Of a stretch of 64,000 nt of DNA, positions 34,363-48,394 are shown piece after piece. Under the pieces are notes generated by a model. The model did no database searches. It saw only the letters and a program-made list of their open reading frames with translations, and was not told the origin of the DNA. Position 1 is the first letter of the stretch. The number at the start of each line of letters is the position of its first letter. A program made the translations under genes and the position numbers. Source of the DNA: Lagopus muta (taxonomy: Eukaryota > Chordata > Aves > Galliformes > Phasianidae); assembly GCF_023343835.1 (NCBI RefSeq), contig NC_064437.1:27875001-27939000 (forward strand), given 5' to 3'.

Positions 34363-34795
34363 CACAGAATCATAGAATCATTAAGGTTGGAAAAGACCAC
34401 TGAGATCATCCAGTCCAACTGTCAAGTTATTACCGCCATTCCCACCAAGCCGTGTCACTCAGTGCCACATCGGCCCCTTTCTTGAATACCTCCAAGGGAC
34501 AGTAACTCCACCACTTCCCTGGGCAGCCTGTGACAATACCTCACCCTTGTCTCTGTGAAAAAATTTTCCCTAATATTCAACCTGAACTTGCTCTGGCACA
34601 ACTTGAGGTCATCTCCCCTTGTCCTATCACTAGTCACCTGGGAGAAGAGGCTGACTCTCACCTCACTACAACCTCCTTTCTGGCAGTTGTGAGAGCAATT
34701 CGATCTCCTTGGAGCCTGCTCTCCTCCTGACTAAACAGTCCGAACCTGCCACTCCTCAAGATTTGTGCTCCACATTTCTCCACATGTCAGAAAAG
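34363..34795 (-). repeat. CR1 LINE 3' end, well preserved
   Basis: It starts CACAGAATCATAGAATCATT and continues GTTGGAAAAGACCACTGAGA, CTCCACCACTTCCCTGGGCA and TGGAGCCTGCTCTCCTCCTG. This is inverted CR1 3' sequence of a subfamily distinct from most others here. It shares a nearly identical 100-bp block with 33,175-33,285. Confidence 0.88.
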
Positions 34796-34799
34796 CGTC

Positions 34800-37680
34800 A
34801 TACTTAAAAGTTTTCATATGTTAAGATGGACTTACTTTTTGTGAAACTTATTACAAAAAGTACAGAGAAATAGCAAATATTTATATATAAAACAGTGATA
34901 TAAACAAGCTTCTATCTCATCATTCAAACAATAAGAAAAAAACAAAACCTATAGAAACAAATCCAAATGCCATCGTAAGAAAACAACAACAAGAAAACAC
35001 CACCAGCAAACCCAAAAGTACTGCAAAAGTACTTAGATCTTCTTATTAAGTCGGGTCATGAAAATATTAGGTAGGATTGCTTTCTAGATCAAAGAAATCC
35101 TCTCCTGCTCCATAAGGAAAGATATTTTAAAATCAGAGCATCAAATCATTACAAAGACTACATGTAAATCTGGTTGTTCAACCTAAAAAAGAAGTCACAA
35201 AAAATCAGCTGTTTACCCTGTTTAAAATACTAAGTATTTTTCCACTAGCACTTAAGAAGTAAAAAAAAAAAAAAAAAAAAAAAGCTTAGACTAACATATC
35301 TACTGTAATAAGTTCCCTCCAGCTTCTCATCACATATTTTCCAGATTAGCTAGAATACTGATATTTTATCATTAGGCTGGCAGTGGAATGGCCTTAGGTG
35401 TAGGGAAAGAATTAGGAAAAGTTGTACAGACTACTGGTCCTTCATACTCCACTGTCTCTACAAGGGCAGCACTTCAGATAGAAAATCATGCCGCAGACTG
35501 CCAGCAACTGTTTGCAGCCTGCATTGTGAAATTCAGTTATTTTATAGACTTACAAAAAAGCACTTTTTCACACAACTGAAGACTCTTACCTGTACACCAA
35601 TCAATCTACTGTAGGTACATATTAAGGCCTTGGCCTTGATACTACACGAACAGAACTAAGAATGAAATGAATTAATCTGCTGAAGGTTGTGCAGCATCTA
35701 TGACAAAGGAGAGAAGGAAGAAAGTATTAGTGAGAAATGAAACTCTGATTACAAATGAAATATGTGGACTATGATATCCTGGTAATAAACAGAAAACACT
35801 ACTCATTTGTTTCCTTACAGTCCATGTTTTTGTGGCTGGGAGGAATAATGGATCATATGATTCCTCTAGCAAAATCAGATTTAATGAAATTCAGAAAATC
35901 CTATACCTGTCTAAAGTCAGCATTTGATAGTATGTGAGTACAGAAAGAGAAAATGTGCAGCCTGGTTGATCCCACTTAAGTTTGATTGGGTGAATACATA
36001 AGTAATATTAAAATCTCTTTCCAACTTCAGTCTTCACTCACTCCCGTGATTTCTGACTCATCTCCCTGACACTGTCTTCATTTCCTTGGTAATACAGTTT
36101 GACGAGAAGCCCATCTGCCTGTGGCATTACACAGAAGCTTCTTCCTTATGGTTAAAAAAGGGTTAGATGAGTTGGATTGATTATCTGAGCACATGACAAA
36201 TGCTGGAGAGTAATACCTTAGGAAAAAAACCTTTTTTTTAAAGTATTCTTTCATAATTTAACTCGTGTTTCTTCACTACATGGCCATCATTTGACTACAA
36301 ACAGCTAGAATGGCACTATCTATGAATAAGGATAGCTAATCATTTGACCTATATTCTCATTTCTCTATGTAAATGTGTGCAAAGATCTTTTAGCTTTGAT
36401 ATTTAATAACGGAATCTGATACCAGATCTAAGGCTTAGGAAAGGCTCCACTCCCCTTGAAATTATCAAACCTGGTCATTCTTTCCCCTTGAAAGGTCTCT
36501 TTTCAGAAGTTTACCCGTTTCTGAATTCCAGCATCCTCTATACTGGTCTTTAGTTTAGCAAGTGATTTATCAGCACTTACAGATTTCCCTTTCAGCTGAA
36601 TTCCAGGCTTTTTTCCAAGCCTTTAACAACAGCTACACGGTATAAGAGTCCCAGATGACGGAAAGAAAGAAGCTTCTTCATGCTGCCCAACAGTTCCTAG
36701 TCTCCTCAGAGCTCCCATTGTGTGTGATTTCCAATTCTGAGCAATCAGGTAGCTGCATTTCTGTTTTCCTCTAAGGATGTCTGCTTTTTTTTGTTTCTCA
36801 AAGAACATCTCTCAGACAGAGGATTTTGTGTATTTGTTCCCAGCTGTCTAGCTACTCTTGCAGTCTTTCAGTCTGCTTTGCAGTCAGTCTGAACAGACCT
36901 TTCTCCTTGCTACAGATGGAACTATTTTTCATGTATACTAAAAAAAGCCATCAACAAATTATATCATGTGGCTTTATAGAAACCATGGAAAAACTTTCTT
37001 GAAGCATTTGCACAAGCAGAAATTATAGCAGCTTAAGTGGCAAACAGAATACTGTAGTGCTATAAATAAGCATGCTTCTTGACTACACAATATGGCTTAA
37101 TAAATTAGAACTGAATGCAGCTAAATGGTATATAACTACAGTCGAATACCAAACTCTTGTGTTATTTTGACCTCTCTGTCTACCTGCTTCCAAGGTGAAC
37201 AGTTGTGATGCCTGAAACAGAAGACTGTGAATACAAGTAAAGACTAAGCAACAGAAGATGGAAATATACATAAACCATGATCAGTATAATTACAGGAGAT
37301 GTCCGTTATAGACCATGACACAAATTCTTTATTTTATATCAAAATTGCATACTTTATCCAAATGCTTAAAAAGACATGATTACATCATATACATCATTAC
37401 TATTGCTGAGGTGCAATCTGAAACTTACTACCACAATAAATTTACATCATGGGTGTCAAAAACTGTTAATATATGACACCGCTCATAAGTTACTGGTTTT
37501 ATTATGCAGTTACAGTTGAGAAAACAGTTCTCAACTTTTTCTACCCTGGTGGACTAAATTGTTTATTCATTAAAATTTAACTATTACCCCACTTTAAACT
37601 CAGTTTGTATGACCTAGAGATTATGCATGACTTGCTTAACTTTGCTTTTGGAGGGACAACACAGCTGTGCACAAACAGTC
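34800..37680. other. Spacer, no confident gene
   Basis: It holds an A23 run at 35,261-35,283 and one exon-like segment (listed separately). Other open frames are short and featureless. Confidence 0.45.
35821..35933 (+). other. Candidate exon, unknown
   Basis: A 113-base segment follows a good acceptor (TTTGTTTCCTTACAG) and precedes a GTGAGTA donor. One frame is open across it (SMFLWLGGIMDHMIPLAK...). Another reads HVFVAGRNNGSYDSSSKIRF and runs to a stop near the end. Neither is a family I know. The phase does not join cleanly to the helix-like reading of the 33,631 segment, though its alternative Cys-rich frame would join in phase 0. A non-coding RNA exon or chance is equally possible. Confidence 0.15.
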
Positions 37681-37684
37681 CAGG

Positions 37685-38400
37685 TGGTTTCTAGAGTGCA
37701 TTGATTCCTCATGTGAGTGGAGAGACAATGGAACAAATGGGCGACAATCTGATGGACATCCTACATATAAACAAGGAAGAATGGATAATGTATGTGAAAG
37801 TCAGGGGCACCTCTGGATGCAGTGAACACAAAATAGTGGAGTTCAGGAACCAGCAAGGAGGGAGAAGGCAAAAAGCAGGACCACAGCCTTCGACTTCAGG
37901 AGAAAAGACTTTGCCATGTTCAGGAAAATCCTCAGATAAATTCCATGGGAGAGAATCCTCAGAAGGAGGAGCCCAGGAGAGGTGACTGATTCAAGGCTCA
38001 TTAGCTCCTGTCCCAAGAATGGTCCATCTGAAATCAAAGGACCAGAGTGTGGATGAATGGGCTGCTCCTCAGTAAACTCAGAATAGTAAACAGGAAGTGT
38101 AAACGAGGTGAAAGTACACTCAAGTGATCCAGAAGAAATATGAATATGCTCTTCAAATATGTAGGGATAAGATGAGCAGAGTTCATCTAGAGCTGAATGT
38201 GGCAAGAGACACAAAAGGTTTATACGGGTATATCAGCAGTGGAAATGGACTTAACGTATACATGGGCTTAAAGGAGCAAAGTACCTGGTGAAAAAGACAT
38301 GGAAAAAGCTGGTATACTTAAAGTCTTCTTTGCCACTGATAAAACTTGCCTTCAGGAATCCCAGGACACTGAGACAAGGGAAAAAAGACAGGAGCAATGA
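37685..38400 (+). repeat. CR1 LINE, endonuclease/linker part of ORF2, sense
   Basis: The plus-strand frame at 37,701-37,985 contains INKEEWIMYVKVRGTSGCSE and HKIVEFRNQQGGR. These correspond to the end of the CR1 endonuclease domain and the following linker. The match continues in broken frames (AAAGGTTTATACGGGTATAT, TGGTATACTTAAAGTCTTCT) towards the RT domain. It is old, frameshifted and truncated at both ends. The 123- and 150-codon minus-strand frames here are shadows. Confidence 0.75.
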
Positions 38401-38404
38401 CAAC

Positions 38405-41400
38405 TTACACCCTCTGTGGAAGATAATCAAGACAGCAAGCTTTTGAAAAGTCATAGAGATCAGGAAAAATATTTCCACTTGAACAAAAAGAAGGGAAACA
38501 GAATACTGCACTAGTATGGTTAATTCCTGAAATAGCCATGATGCTATCATATTTCTAACTTGACACAAACTATACTTCATTTCTATTCTACAGAATGCTT
38601 CCATTTTCAAAAAATAATTCAGGGAAAAAAAACCAAAAACATCTATGGCAAAAGAATTCTCTGGAACTACATTTTTTATGCAGTGATCAGAAATCTCATA
38701 CATTTTGAGTCAAGCAGTTCTAAGTACCCTCTTTTCCTAAAGGTAACATGGATCAATGGAAATATCAGAGGCTTTATTCTCCTAGAGTTCTGTCTAATAC
38801 AAAGTTCTTTTCCAAATTCCTTTAAAATGGATTTTTGGGAAATATTTATTAGTTCTTCCTGAAGTGCTGGTAATTACTTTTTCTTTCCTACTCAGTGCAT
38901 GCCTGAAAGCTGTTTTGCACAAACTATTTATTGTCATTCTGTGAAATGTACTTTGACAGTAGATATTAAGTATCCAAAATAAAAAGTTGGATGTCCTTTT
39001 TGATCCTAGTCCATGCAAACTGCTACAATTGGTCTCAAGTATCCCTTCAGATTAAATTCAGCAAAACTAGTAATAAGAGTTTAATATTAACATGGTTTTA
39101 TTACATAGCTTATAATTTTAATTTTACTTATACTGTACTACACAATGCTTAAGGATGAGATTCTGGTAGCCTTAAGCTCCTCAGGCAATAATTCAACCTT
39201 ACTTTACTAGTGCTGACTGGTTTTCCAGAGTATGTCTACACTGGGTTCATGTTTGATCAGGAAAATGCTTCAGAAGTAATTGTCTATCAACCACACTTAG
39301 CAATCAATTCACAGTTCAGAAATCACTGAAGACAAGAATTGGATTCTTTTTAGAAAAAAAAAATATCAGAAAATGCTCTCCAGGAGTTTGTGTATGTCCA
39401 ATGCACTCAGGACACTATTAGGCATCCTATCCATGGTGCTAGACTGCAGCCATTATAAAGTAAAAACCCCAAAATACCAGTTAGTACTAATTCGTACTGC
39501 TTTGATGTACAGATCTGCTCTTATCTTACTGCACCATTTGTTAATGTAAACATAACTATAGTTGTAATATAACATGGTTGTACAACTTGAATCATTCCAA
39601 CGTGAAACATAACTACAGCTGAAGCTCTATGGACAAGAAAACCCAGCAAACATTCAGAGATTTTCATCAGCATTTTTTCCAGGGTCAATATTAAAGGAAA
39701 AGTTGCAGTCCAAGTAATAAATTCTGTGACTGCATTTGATTCAGTGATTATTTGATGGTGTTTGTTTTTTTGTGTTTTTTTTGTTTTTCCTTCTTTTCAT
39801 GTCCATAGAAAACTATTCAGAATTTCAGGAAGATGAAATTTTGAAATTAGTAACATCAATTTCATGTCAAATAATCATTTTACAATTCCCTTTTGGCTTC
39901 TAATCTTCATCATGAATATAAGAAAGGATTCTGCGTTATAAACGTATTTCTTAGGAAGAAAGGTTACTGCAAGAAATTTTCATCTTCAAGTCTGGGGATC
40001 TTTTAATCTGTCCACAAATAGAACTCTTTTCCAGGGGAGCTTTTAATCAATATACCAGAACTACATAGAGCTGCCATTAAAATGTTTACCACATACTGTG
40101 TTTGTTAAATAGCACAGGTAATCTCATAGCAGATAAAAAAGCTATCTTCTGATATGTACAGCCTTGTATCCCACCTAAGAGTACAGCACCATTTAGCCTT
40201 CACTTTTAAGTAAATGTTATTTTGTGAGTTTATTTTGTGATTCCATTTAGGGTTATTCCAAACAGAAAAAAATATTACTAATGCATACTGAGCACTAATT
40301 TGTTTCTTTTGATAAACCTGGAGATGTTTAATCACTTTGTAATTGTGTCAGGTAATTGTATCCTGAAAGGTAAAATCAACACAAACTGAATGTAAATGAA
40401 AGAAAGAGGACATTTCTGAGGATCGAAAGAGTTTGAAAAAGATTATTTTACTATTTTGAATTATTTTAAATATGACAACTGTCTTCAAAATACTACTGAA
40501 AAGAGTGAAACAAGCTGTATAGTCAAAAAACTGAGTTGCTGCTTCTGAAATTAGACTTGAAAGAGTGATGCTGATCTTTGAGAAGTGATGCTATCCCAGA
40601 ATAATTAAACTAGGAAAAAAGCAACAACAACAAAAAAATTCAACAGAGATCAGATATTAGGAGTTCTTTAGATACAACTTAAATGATCAGTAACGCAAAT
40701 AACTACTCCAGTGTTTCCATTACTAGCCATGTGCCCGTTCTTACCTAATGACTCAGGCAATTTTGCAACACAGCAACTGAAGGAAAGGCAGGTTATTAAT
40801 GATTTTATTTGTAAGACTGTAGACTGCATAGAATAAAAAAGAATGAAAACAAGTGAGGTCTCAAATGCTAGCTGTTTCCTGTAAACACATACCCAGAAAA
40901 AGACTGGAAGAACAAGACTAGAAAGTCTGTCTGTTCTCTGATTTTCCATTTTTTGTTGCCTATCTTTGCAGATCTTCCATGGAAATGTTATTCTTTCTTT
41001 GCAAACTAGTTTTAATAGGGCTGTTTAACATAGCCATCACTCAAAATCACATACAGTTTTTGAAAGACTTCAGTGACTGGGAGTTTATTTGACTAATGTC
41101 CTAAAACTTATTAAGCCACTATCAGTCTCCCAAGGAGGGTCTTGGAATACAGTAGATTGAAATTGGGCCTATCTATATTTGAAATGGTCCTTTTACTTTT
41201 AATATCTTTTGAAATAACAGAAAAACACAGGATGGAACGTATCTCCAATGTGAACATCTACAATGTTACTTAGTAATGTACAGATGGTTGTTGCATACTC
41301 CCGAGACGATATCTGAGTTAGGTAATTGAGGAATATTTTTATGCAGAAAAATGTATCTCATTCCATACATCATAGAACAATAAAAGCAAGTATTTTCAAT

Positions 41401-44400
41401 CATCTAGTTTCATTACCTTCATTCTCAATTCTTTTTAAAATTTACCTAATAAAGCTTAATATCCTTAGAATTTTTCAAACTGATTTTTATTCCCCAATTT
41501 TAAGATGAAATGAATTATAAACAGAATAATATTTCATAATCTTTACATAAATCTAAGGGAATTATGGCAAGTCACATAAATTTAGCTTGTTCTGTAAGGG
41601 CATACAAATACTAAACAGTAATAGTCAGCAAAAGAAATAATTTCAGTAATTTGATCTTGGCCTCAATATTGGCTGAAGGAACAATTACAAAGACTTCAAT
41701 TTTGTCCAACTCAACTTTTGTATATTAATATGAAAATCAGATTCATATGAATGAGCCCTACACACATTTCTTAACTTTTTCTTATTTTGAGAAAGATTGA
41801 ATAAACTGAGGTTGCTCAGCACACGAAGCAAAAAAGGAGAGAGTACTATGATCATAAAGCTGCCCCCCCCCACATGAAAGAAACAGCCTATTCTGAATAC
41901 AGCACTAGTGATGAACTGGAATAGATTGCTGGCATCCTGAGAGCTCTCTCTGTTGATCTTTAATTAAAGCAGGATCAATGTCTACAGTGTAAGGTACGAT
42001 CAATCCCTAACAAAAAGAACAAACAAAATCAAACCCCACACTTCCACTAGCAGTCACCTCCAGCCTGATATTTGCTTTTCAAGTTTAATTTCGCTCATTA
42101 CTTTCCCAAATAATTTATCTTAAAAATGACATTCTGAATGTGTTTAATATGGCATTTCATCCAATAGCAGATCCAGATCAAGCAGAATATTGCATTATTT
42201 AAAATTGTTATCATGTTGATACTTCCTTAGGAAAAGAAATTTCTGTATCCACTTGGAAATATTTCCAAATAGAAGTCCAATGATGCATTATCTAGAGCTA
42301 AGAGATAGCTAACTCTTCTAAGAAATGTGAGCTTTCCCTCTGTCTTCATTCAGAGACAGGATACACATGCACATGATAGCCTATCAATTAACAGCAAGTT
42401 AGCAGAACATCTTGAAGGACAGAGATTTGCTGCATTTCAGTTCACATAGTAAATTTTCTGTTTCTCAGTGCTAAGGCAAACACCTAGGATAAAGAAAGGA
42501 ATTATCTTGCTGTCTCTGCCAGTTCTAACAGCATTCCATGTAAATATAGGATCTAAGACAGAAAATTGTCCTTTGAACACATTTAGACTAGTGAAACTTT
42601 GTATTGTTGGATTGATCCAAAATCCTGCAACATTATTTTTTTTAAATTAGCAGGAGGAAAGATTTTTTTTCCTTACAAATAATTTTGCTTACTAACATGA
42701 CTTACTCTGCTGGAATAAGATTCGAAGAATTTATATAATTGCTTGTTTGACAGTTTTCATCAGATGCTCTTGCAGTCATAACAAAGCATTGTCGAAGTGT
42801 AGTCTAAATGTTTTCTCATTTCACTCTATGAAAACATTATCCATAACAATAGTTATGTCAATAATTTATTTTATTCCAACATTTCAGGTGTCAAGATAGC
42901 AGCAAGAGTGTTAGCAAGAAGACTCTGCAATCTTCGTTACTTTTAAGAAACATGTTGCTCATCAGATAGTAGAGATCTACCAGCTTCACTTTGGAATCCA
43001 AGTTTTATACAGTTATGCTTTGAAACTAAATGATTAATTGAAAAATATTTAAAACATAGTAAGATTCAGCTCCCTTTGATTTCCAAAGTCAAATTTATTT
43101 CTTCCCCTGATCTTTGTGCAACTATAGGTTAAATTACCACATTTAGTTAGCTAAGCAAAAATCTAAGAACTGCATTTTCACTTCTGTTTTGTGCCTTCTA
43201 AGTCTCAACCTAAACTTGTTTTATATATACATATGTATGATCCACATGGGACGAGATGTGAGCCATCTACCTAGTGTTTCACAGTTTAGCATGTGTGTTA
43301 TGAAAATTAATTCTTCCTTTAACTATACCAAGCACGGAATGGAAAGAAGCCCAAGACAAAGTTTCCAGTACAATTTAGGGACCTTTATTTAGTAGGACAA
43401 AGAGGGAAACTGACAGATGCTTAGGTATGCTTGGGAAGGGCCATAAAACCAGCAGGTGCTAAGGAAAAGGAGGAAAAGACAAGGAAAAGAAATTAATTCT
43501 GACCCAGGATATTCCCAGAGGCACCAGTAATTAAACAAAAGGTTGAACAACCGTCAATCCAAGAAAAAGCAGAGGTTTAGCTAGTTCTGCTTATTTAAAA
43601 ATACTTGTGAAAATAGAAAACACGGGGGAAAATATTCAAGACTAGAATACCTGCAGAAAAATGTCTAACTTTGGGAATCCATTTACAACTCTGCCAAAAT
43701 TTTCCACATACCTCTTTTTTTTGAAGGATTCTACAAATTACTTCAGTTTAAGGTTTTAATTTCCAAGAAGTACTATTTAACTTATGGAATATTTCTGTCT
43801 CACGAAGCTTCTCTAAGCAAGCTTCTCATAGAGGCTATGCACAATGGAGTAACCAGGAATCCTTCTCTCAAGCTGTACAGCCAAAAGTCTCATTTTGAAA
43901 TGCTTGAGATACATAGGAAAACATGGGTATTTTTTAAAGCATACAGTGTATTTAGTGCTAGATTATTATTCAGGATATTATAAATATGCTGCACAGATGA
44001 GTCAAGTCCCTAGTGTACATCTACTCAGTGCCCCAGCAAAATAGGTACTATCAATCATAAAAAGGAGGGAAGAAAAACCTTGCATCCAAGTCTTTTATTC
44101 CAGCATCATCTCTCAAGGCCCTGCTAAACCAAACCAAACCAAAAAAAACATCCTTTTTTATAAACACAGAGAACATGCTCTCACAGTGTTTATTATTAAT
44201 TATGCAGCCTACATCTGTGAGAATGTAATGTATTTAAGAATTTTTTTGTACAAAATAGCCTGAATCTGACTGACATGATGGTCACGATACACCTTCCCTT
44301 AATACAAGCAGGGCTGTCAAATGCAGTTGACTTATTCTCTCTCTGTATTTGTGACTAAATGATTTTGCTTGGCTAAAGTAATGCTTATAGCATGCTGATG

Positions 44401-47090
44401 TCTTCAGTTTGTTCCATCAGCTGTACCAAATGCATTGCTTGACTCTCTGCTGGTTTGTTGCATTCAGAATTGTAACATGAGGATCACGTAATATACGCAA
44501 GAACAATAATCAGTATTCTAACTGACATCTTAAGAACAACCAATGATTTCTTATTTATGTTTAAATGATTCTAACATTTATAATTCTGATTCCACAATAC
44601 TAAAAATTAATATATACAAAAACTCTCTACCATCTGTCTCTTTCTCTGATGTTGTTCTCACCTCTACCTTTCTCTCTGCTCACCCTCTCTCTCTCTCTTC
44701 CTATGCTCACTTCTATATACACTTAGTACTCATTCTCTCTGCTGCCCTTAAAACTGGTCTTGCCCAGGCTGCAAACCTTTGGTGACCAATAACCAACAGT
44801 TGACAAGTTATTTACAGCCTGGGGGCATCCCATACCATTCCGTGCAGGTACTTAGAGGATTTCTGTTAGCATGTGAAGAGCCTGTGCTCTTCCAACACTG
44901 TTTTACTCTAGGGTCAATGCTCCTTCTACACAAAATTCTTGCCATTGTTCATTGTGTATATGGATATGTACTGAAATAGTTTCTAGGCCACACAATTGTA
45001 CAAAGCTAAACTAAAGATAAAGCAATGTACGTATCAGTGATACGGTTCCAAGTTGCTGTTAAAGCTAAAAGTCTAGATCAAATCTCTAAGCACGCCAAGA
45101 CAAGTCCAGGCAAAGCCTGTTAAGTCAAGAACCATGTCATTAGTTTAACACAGAGGTTGTGGCACAGCATGCTAAAATCTGTAGCAATATCCTATTTACT
45201 ACACTTTAAAAGTTATGCCGGCTTTAGCAAAGCCTAAGAAATAGGCTTCTTGTGAAACTGCAAGGAAAGTGCACGTATAACACTTAAATCAGCCCTGAAA
45301 ATATTTCAAATGAAGGCTATCTGGAAACTTCAGTCTGACAAGATCTTCCACTTGAATCCATAAAGAACAGTTAGTTCTGTACACAGCACCAGAAAAAATT
45401 GAAGTAAGGTAAAAATGAATCTATTTTAGGATGATTAGGCAGTGTGCCAGCCCTCCTCATGAGACTGTGAAGTGTGGGCAATGTCACATCTAAATATTGG
45501 AATTACTGAGGATGAATGAAACTGCTGTTCACCCCAGTAGGTCAGGATAAAGAGCGATGATCAATTTAAACATATGGATGATTGTGAAAAACAATATTTA
45601 ATGGTGAGTATGGCATTGGTAAAGAAGGAGTGAAGCATAAGCTAATCTGAAGTCCTTCTCTATTGAGAAAAGCCTTTAGGAATATTTATGATGCTCTTTT
45701 GACTTGAATGTGAGCTAAATTTAAGTTCGGATTTGAAAATATACAAAACATCTTTTTTTGATGTTGTTTAAAAAAAAAAAAGTCCTTGATATATGAAGTA
45801 CATCTTTAACCTTCAAAAAGGCTGAAGAAAAAATCCAGCCTATGGTGACACTGTTTCTGCTTCTTTATGCATGCCTTAGATTTTTCTGGTTTGGCCAGAG
45901 CAGTGCTGAGGCATGAAACATGTCACTGAATATAGTTGCATGAAATTCAACTATATTAAACACAGAAACTGCTCACTCCATCTGAAAAAGAAATTGATTC
46001 TCTTTAAGTACACATAATTTACCTGTCCATCTTGAGGTTTAGCACAGATTCTAAAAATGTATCTAAAGATCCTTGCTACCTACAATTCCTGTTTCTTTAG
46101 TGAATTCCAGTGTCTCTCACCACTAAGCAAGACCAAAAAAATCTGCAATTTGCTTACTTGTTAAAATCAGATCCACTGTAAGCCCATCAACAGATGTAAT
46201 CAGACAATGAAATGCTCTGTCTAGTCTCCTGTGCTCTGCTCTACCTTGCAGAAGCACATTTCAGTAATTGTTCTCCCTGCCCTTTACACCTATTAAATGA
46301 ATGGTGAATAGTTATTAAAAGTGTGGCTCAGCAGGATTATTTATATGTCATATTACAAAAAAATACATGCTTAATTAAAAATCAGCAATGCAATTATAAG
46401 GATTGTAAAAGAAACCGTAATGACAATATGAAACATGTAATTAGGATTTTTTTTCTCTCCCTCCCTTAAAAATGAAGTCAAGGTACTTCATCTGCATACA
46501 AAAAGTTATTCCAATTATTATTTCACTTATTTGTATTGGTGTTAGCAAAAATATTAATTGAAATGTGTGAGAAAACCAGCTTTCACTGAACATCGCTTTT
46601 GGAAATTAACAACATTAAACTAAATTATGCAGAGTCAGCTTTCTTCACCCTTAACAAGATTTCACAGAAAAACCAGCAACTTCCAGCAAAGTAGTCTAAC
46701 TTCACCTGCACGTATTTCAGCCAACCAAGTGCTGCATAGTGGAGCTATGCAGGCAAAGTGTGTAAACCTGGGCCAGGTCAGGATGGTCCAACTTACTATT
46801 CTATCCCTTACTGCCTGTTCTGCTATTCCTGCAAAGCCCATCCCCATCCATGGTCAGCTTTCCACCTGCAGCTTCATTATCCCAAAATAGCGAGACACCA
46901 TTTTGCCATAACGGTCTCAATTTCGTTGCTCTGCATGGTCTTTGCCTGCACAAAAGTTATCTTTCAACTATTTCTATTTTATTATGTGTGATTGCTAAAA
47001 AATAAAATGTGTAAGTTTAAATTGCCTTAAGCACCTACAGCAACCTGACTTACTTCATTAATATGAAACTAGCCTAGTGCAGGAGAATTT
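38405..47090. other. Long AT-rich desert, no gene seen
   Basis: 8.7 kb without a CR1 3' end, LTR or supported exon. Minor landmarks are a C9 run at about 41,866, a CT-rich patch at about 44,620-44,705, and a possible heavily eroded sense CR1 scrap at about 41,790-41,940 that I cannot confirm. The longest frames are random-looking. Confidence 0.5.
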
Positions 47091-47095
47091 CTAAG

Positions 47096-47290
47096 CCACA
47101 GTCTGAACCAATGGTTGAGCACCAGGCGAGAAGGAGTGGCTAACCCAGGGAGCTCAGGTGCACCTGTTTAACCAGAAAGGCTGGAGCCTGGATCCACCCC
47201 TCCTCATCCTTATGTAAGGATGGCAGCCAAAGGAGCTGTGGATAGAGTTTGCACTTCTTTCAAGCTGTTATTAGAAGGGGTGAGCTATTT
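47096..47290 (+). other. Possible LTR or promoter fragment with palindromic E-box
   Basis: A GC-richer island in the desert contains CAGGTGCACCTG (47,155-47,166), a perfect palindrome made of two E-boxes. About 45 bp on come CACCCCTCCTCATCCTTATG and a TATA-like TTATGTAAGG. The E-box, CT-box, TATA-like and GC-rich leader in that order resemble the U3/R part of an LTR. I cannot assign a family, and no poly(A) signal or terminal repeats are clear. Confidence 0.3.
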
Positions 47291-47637
47291 TTTTTTTTCC
47301 TTTGTCACTTTCTACTACTTCATAGCATTTATATCCCAGTAGAAGGTACTGTCATTGCTTTTGTCTGCTGTACATCTAGTCACAAAATCAGGTAAATAAC
47401 AAAATAAGCACAAAGGACTGTGCCGAGATCCCTGTGGGAAAGGCTTGGAACTTCTTTTCCTTCACATGCTATTTTATAAAGAGTTGTATGGTTTGTCTAA
47501 ATGCATATTTGAAAATATAGTACACAGAATAAAAAGGATACTAAATAGATATTTCTAGGAGAAGCAGGGGGTTCTTAGTGTCTCTATCTGTCAGCCATAA
47601 TCACTAAAATCTTTACAAAAAACATCAATATCATTGA

Positions 47638-48390
47638 CATAGAATCACAGAACAGCCAAGGTTTGAAGGGACCTTGAAAGATTTCTGCAACTTTCAATGG
47701 AAATAAGTGCAAAGATAAGATTGTCTAGCATTCTATCCAGTTGTATCTGGAAAGCTTCCATCAATGGAAACTACACATCCCTAGGGATGCTGTCCTAGGG
47801 ACTGCTTGTTCTCACTGTAAAAATAAATATTATATAAAGATGAAGCCTCTTCTTCCTGCAACCTAGTACCTGTTGTTCCTTGTTACCTCCATCTAGCTTC
47901 TTGGGAAGAGAGTGCCTCCATTCTCTTTCCAACCCCCCTTTAAGTACAGGAACACTGTGATGAGGTCCAAACTTAGCCTCTTCTTCACAGGGTCAAAAGA
48001 CCAAGGTACTTCAGTTCTTTCTCATAGGAAGGGTTCTCCAGTCTTTTGATCACCTTTGGGATTTCTCACATCTGTTTATGTCTATTTTGAATTGTGTGCA
48101 CACCTTGAAAAGCACATCTCTTTCTCTGCTAGTAATGTCATTGTGGTTGCAACCCAAGATTCAATCTGTTTTCATCCATGTGTCGCTCAACGGTGCATTC
48201 CCTATGCTTGGAAGCTCTAGTTTACAGCCCTGGTAATTAGCCTAGACAGCTTGCTGCCAAGTATATTTCTGCCCCTTCTGGTTAGTTTCAGATCATGTCA
48301 ACATTCCTGGTTTGTCCAAAATACGTCCTAGATCATAGAACCCATAGCCTTTGGCATGACAGTCATTCAGCTGGTCCATTCTCCTCTTTT
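47638..48390 (-). repeat. CR1 LINE, old, antisense
   Basis: It starts TAGAATCACAGAACAGCCAA and follows inverted CR1 3' UTR and ORF2 end to about 48,390 (CTAGGGATGCTGTCCTAGGG, GTGATGAGGTCCAAACTTAG, GGTTGCAACCCAAGATTCAA). Divergence is high. Confidence 0.75.
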
Positions 48391-48394
48391 TGCC

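Noticed and set aside
37843..38703. Minus-strand frames of 123 and 150 codons
   Set aside because: The first is antisense to the sense CR1 endonuclease/linker fragment. The second overlaps that fragment and AT-rich flank. Neither resembles a known protein.
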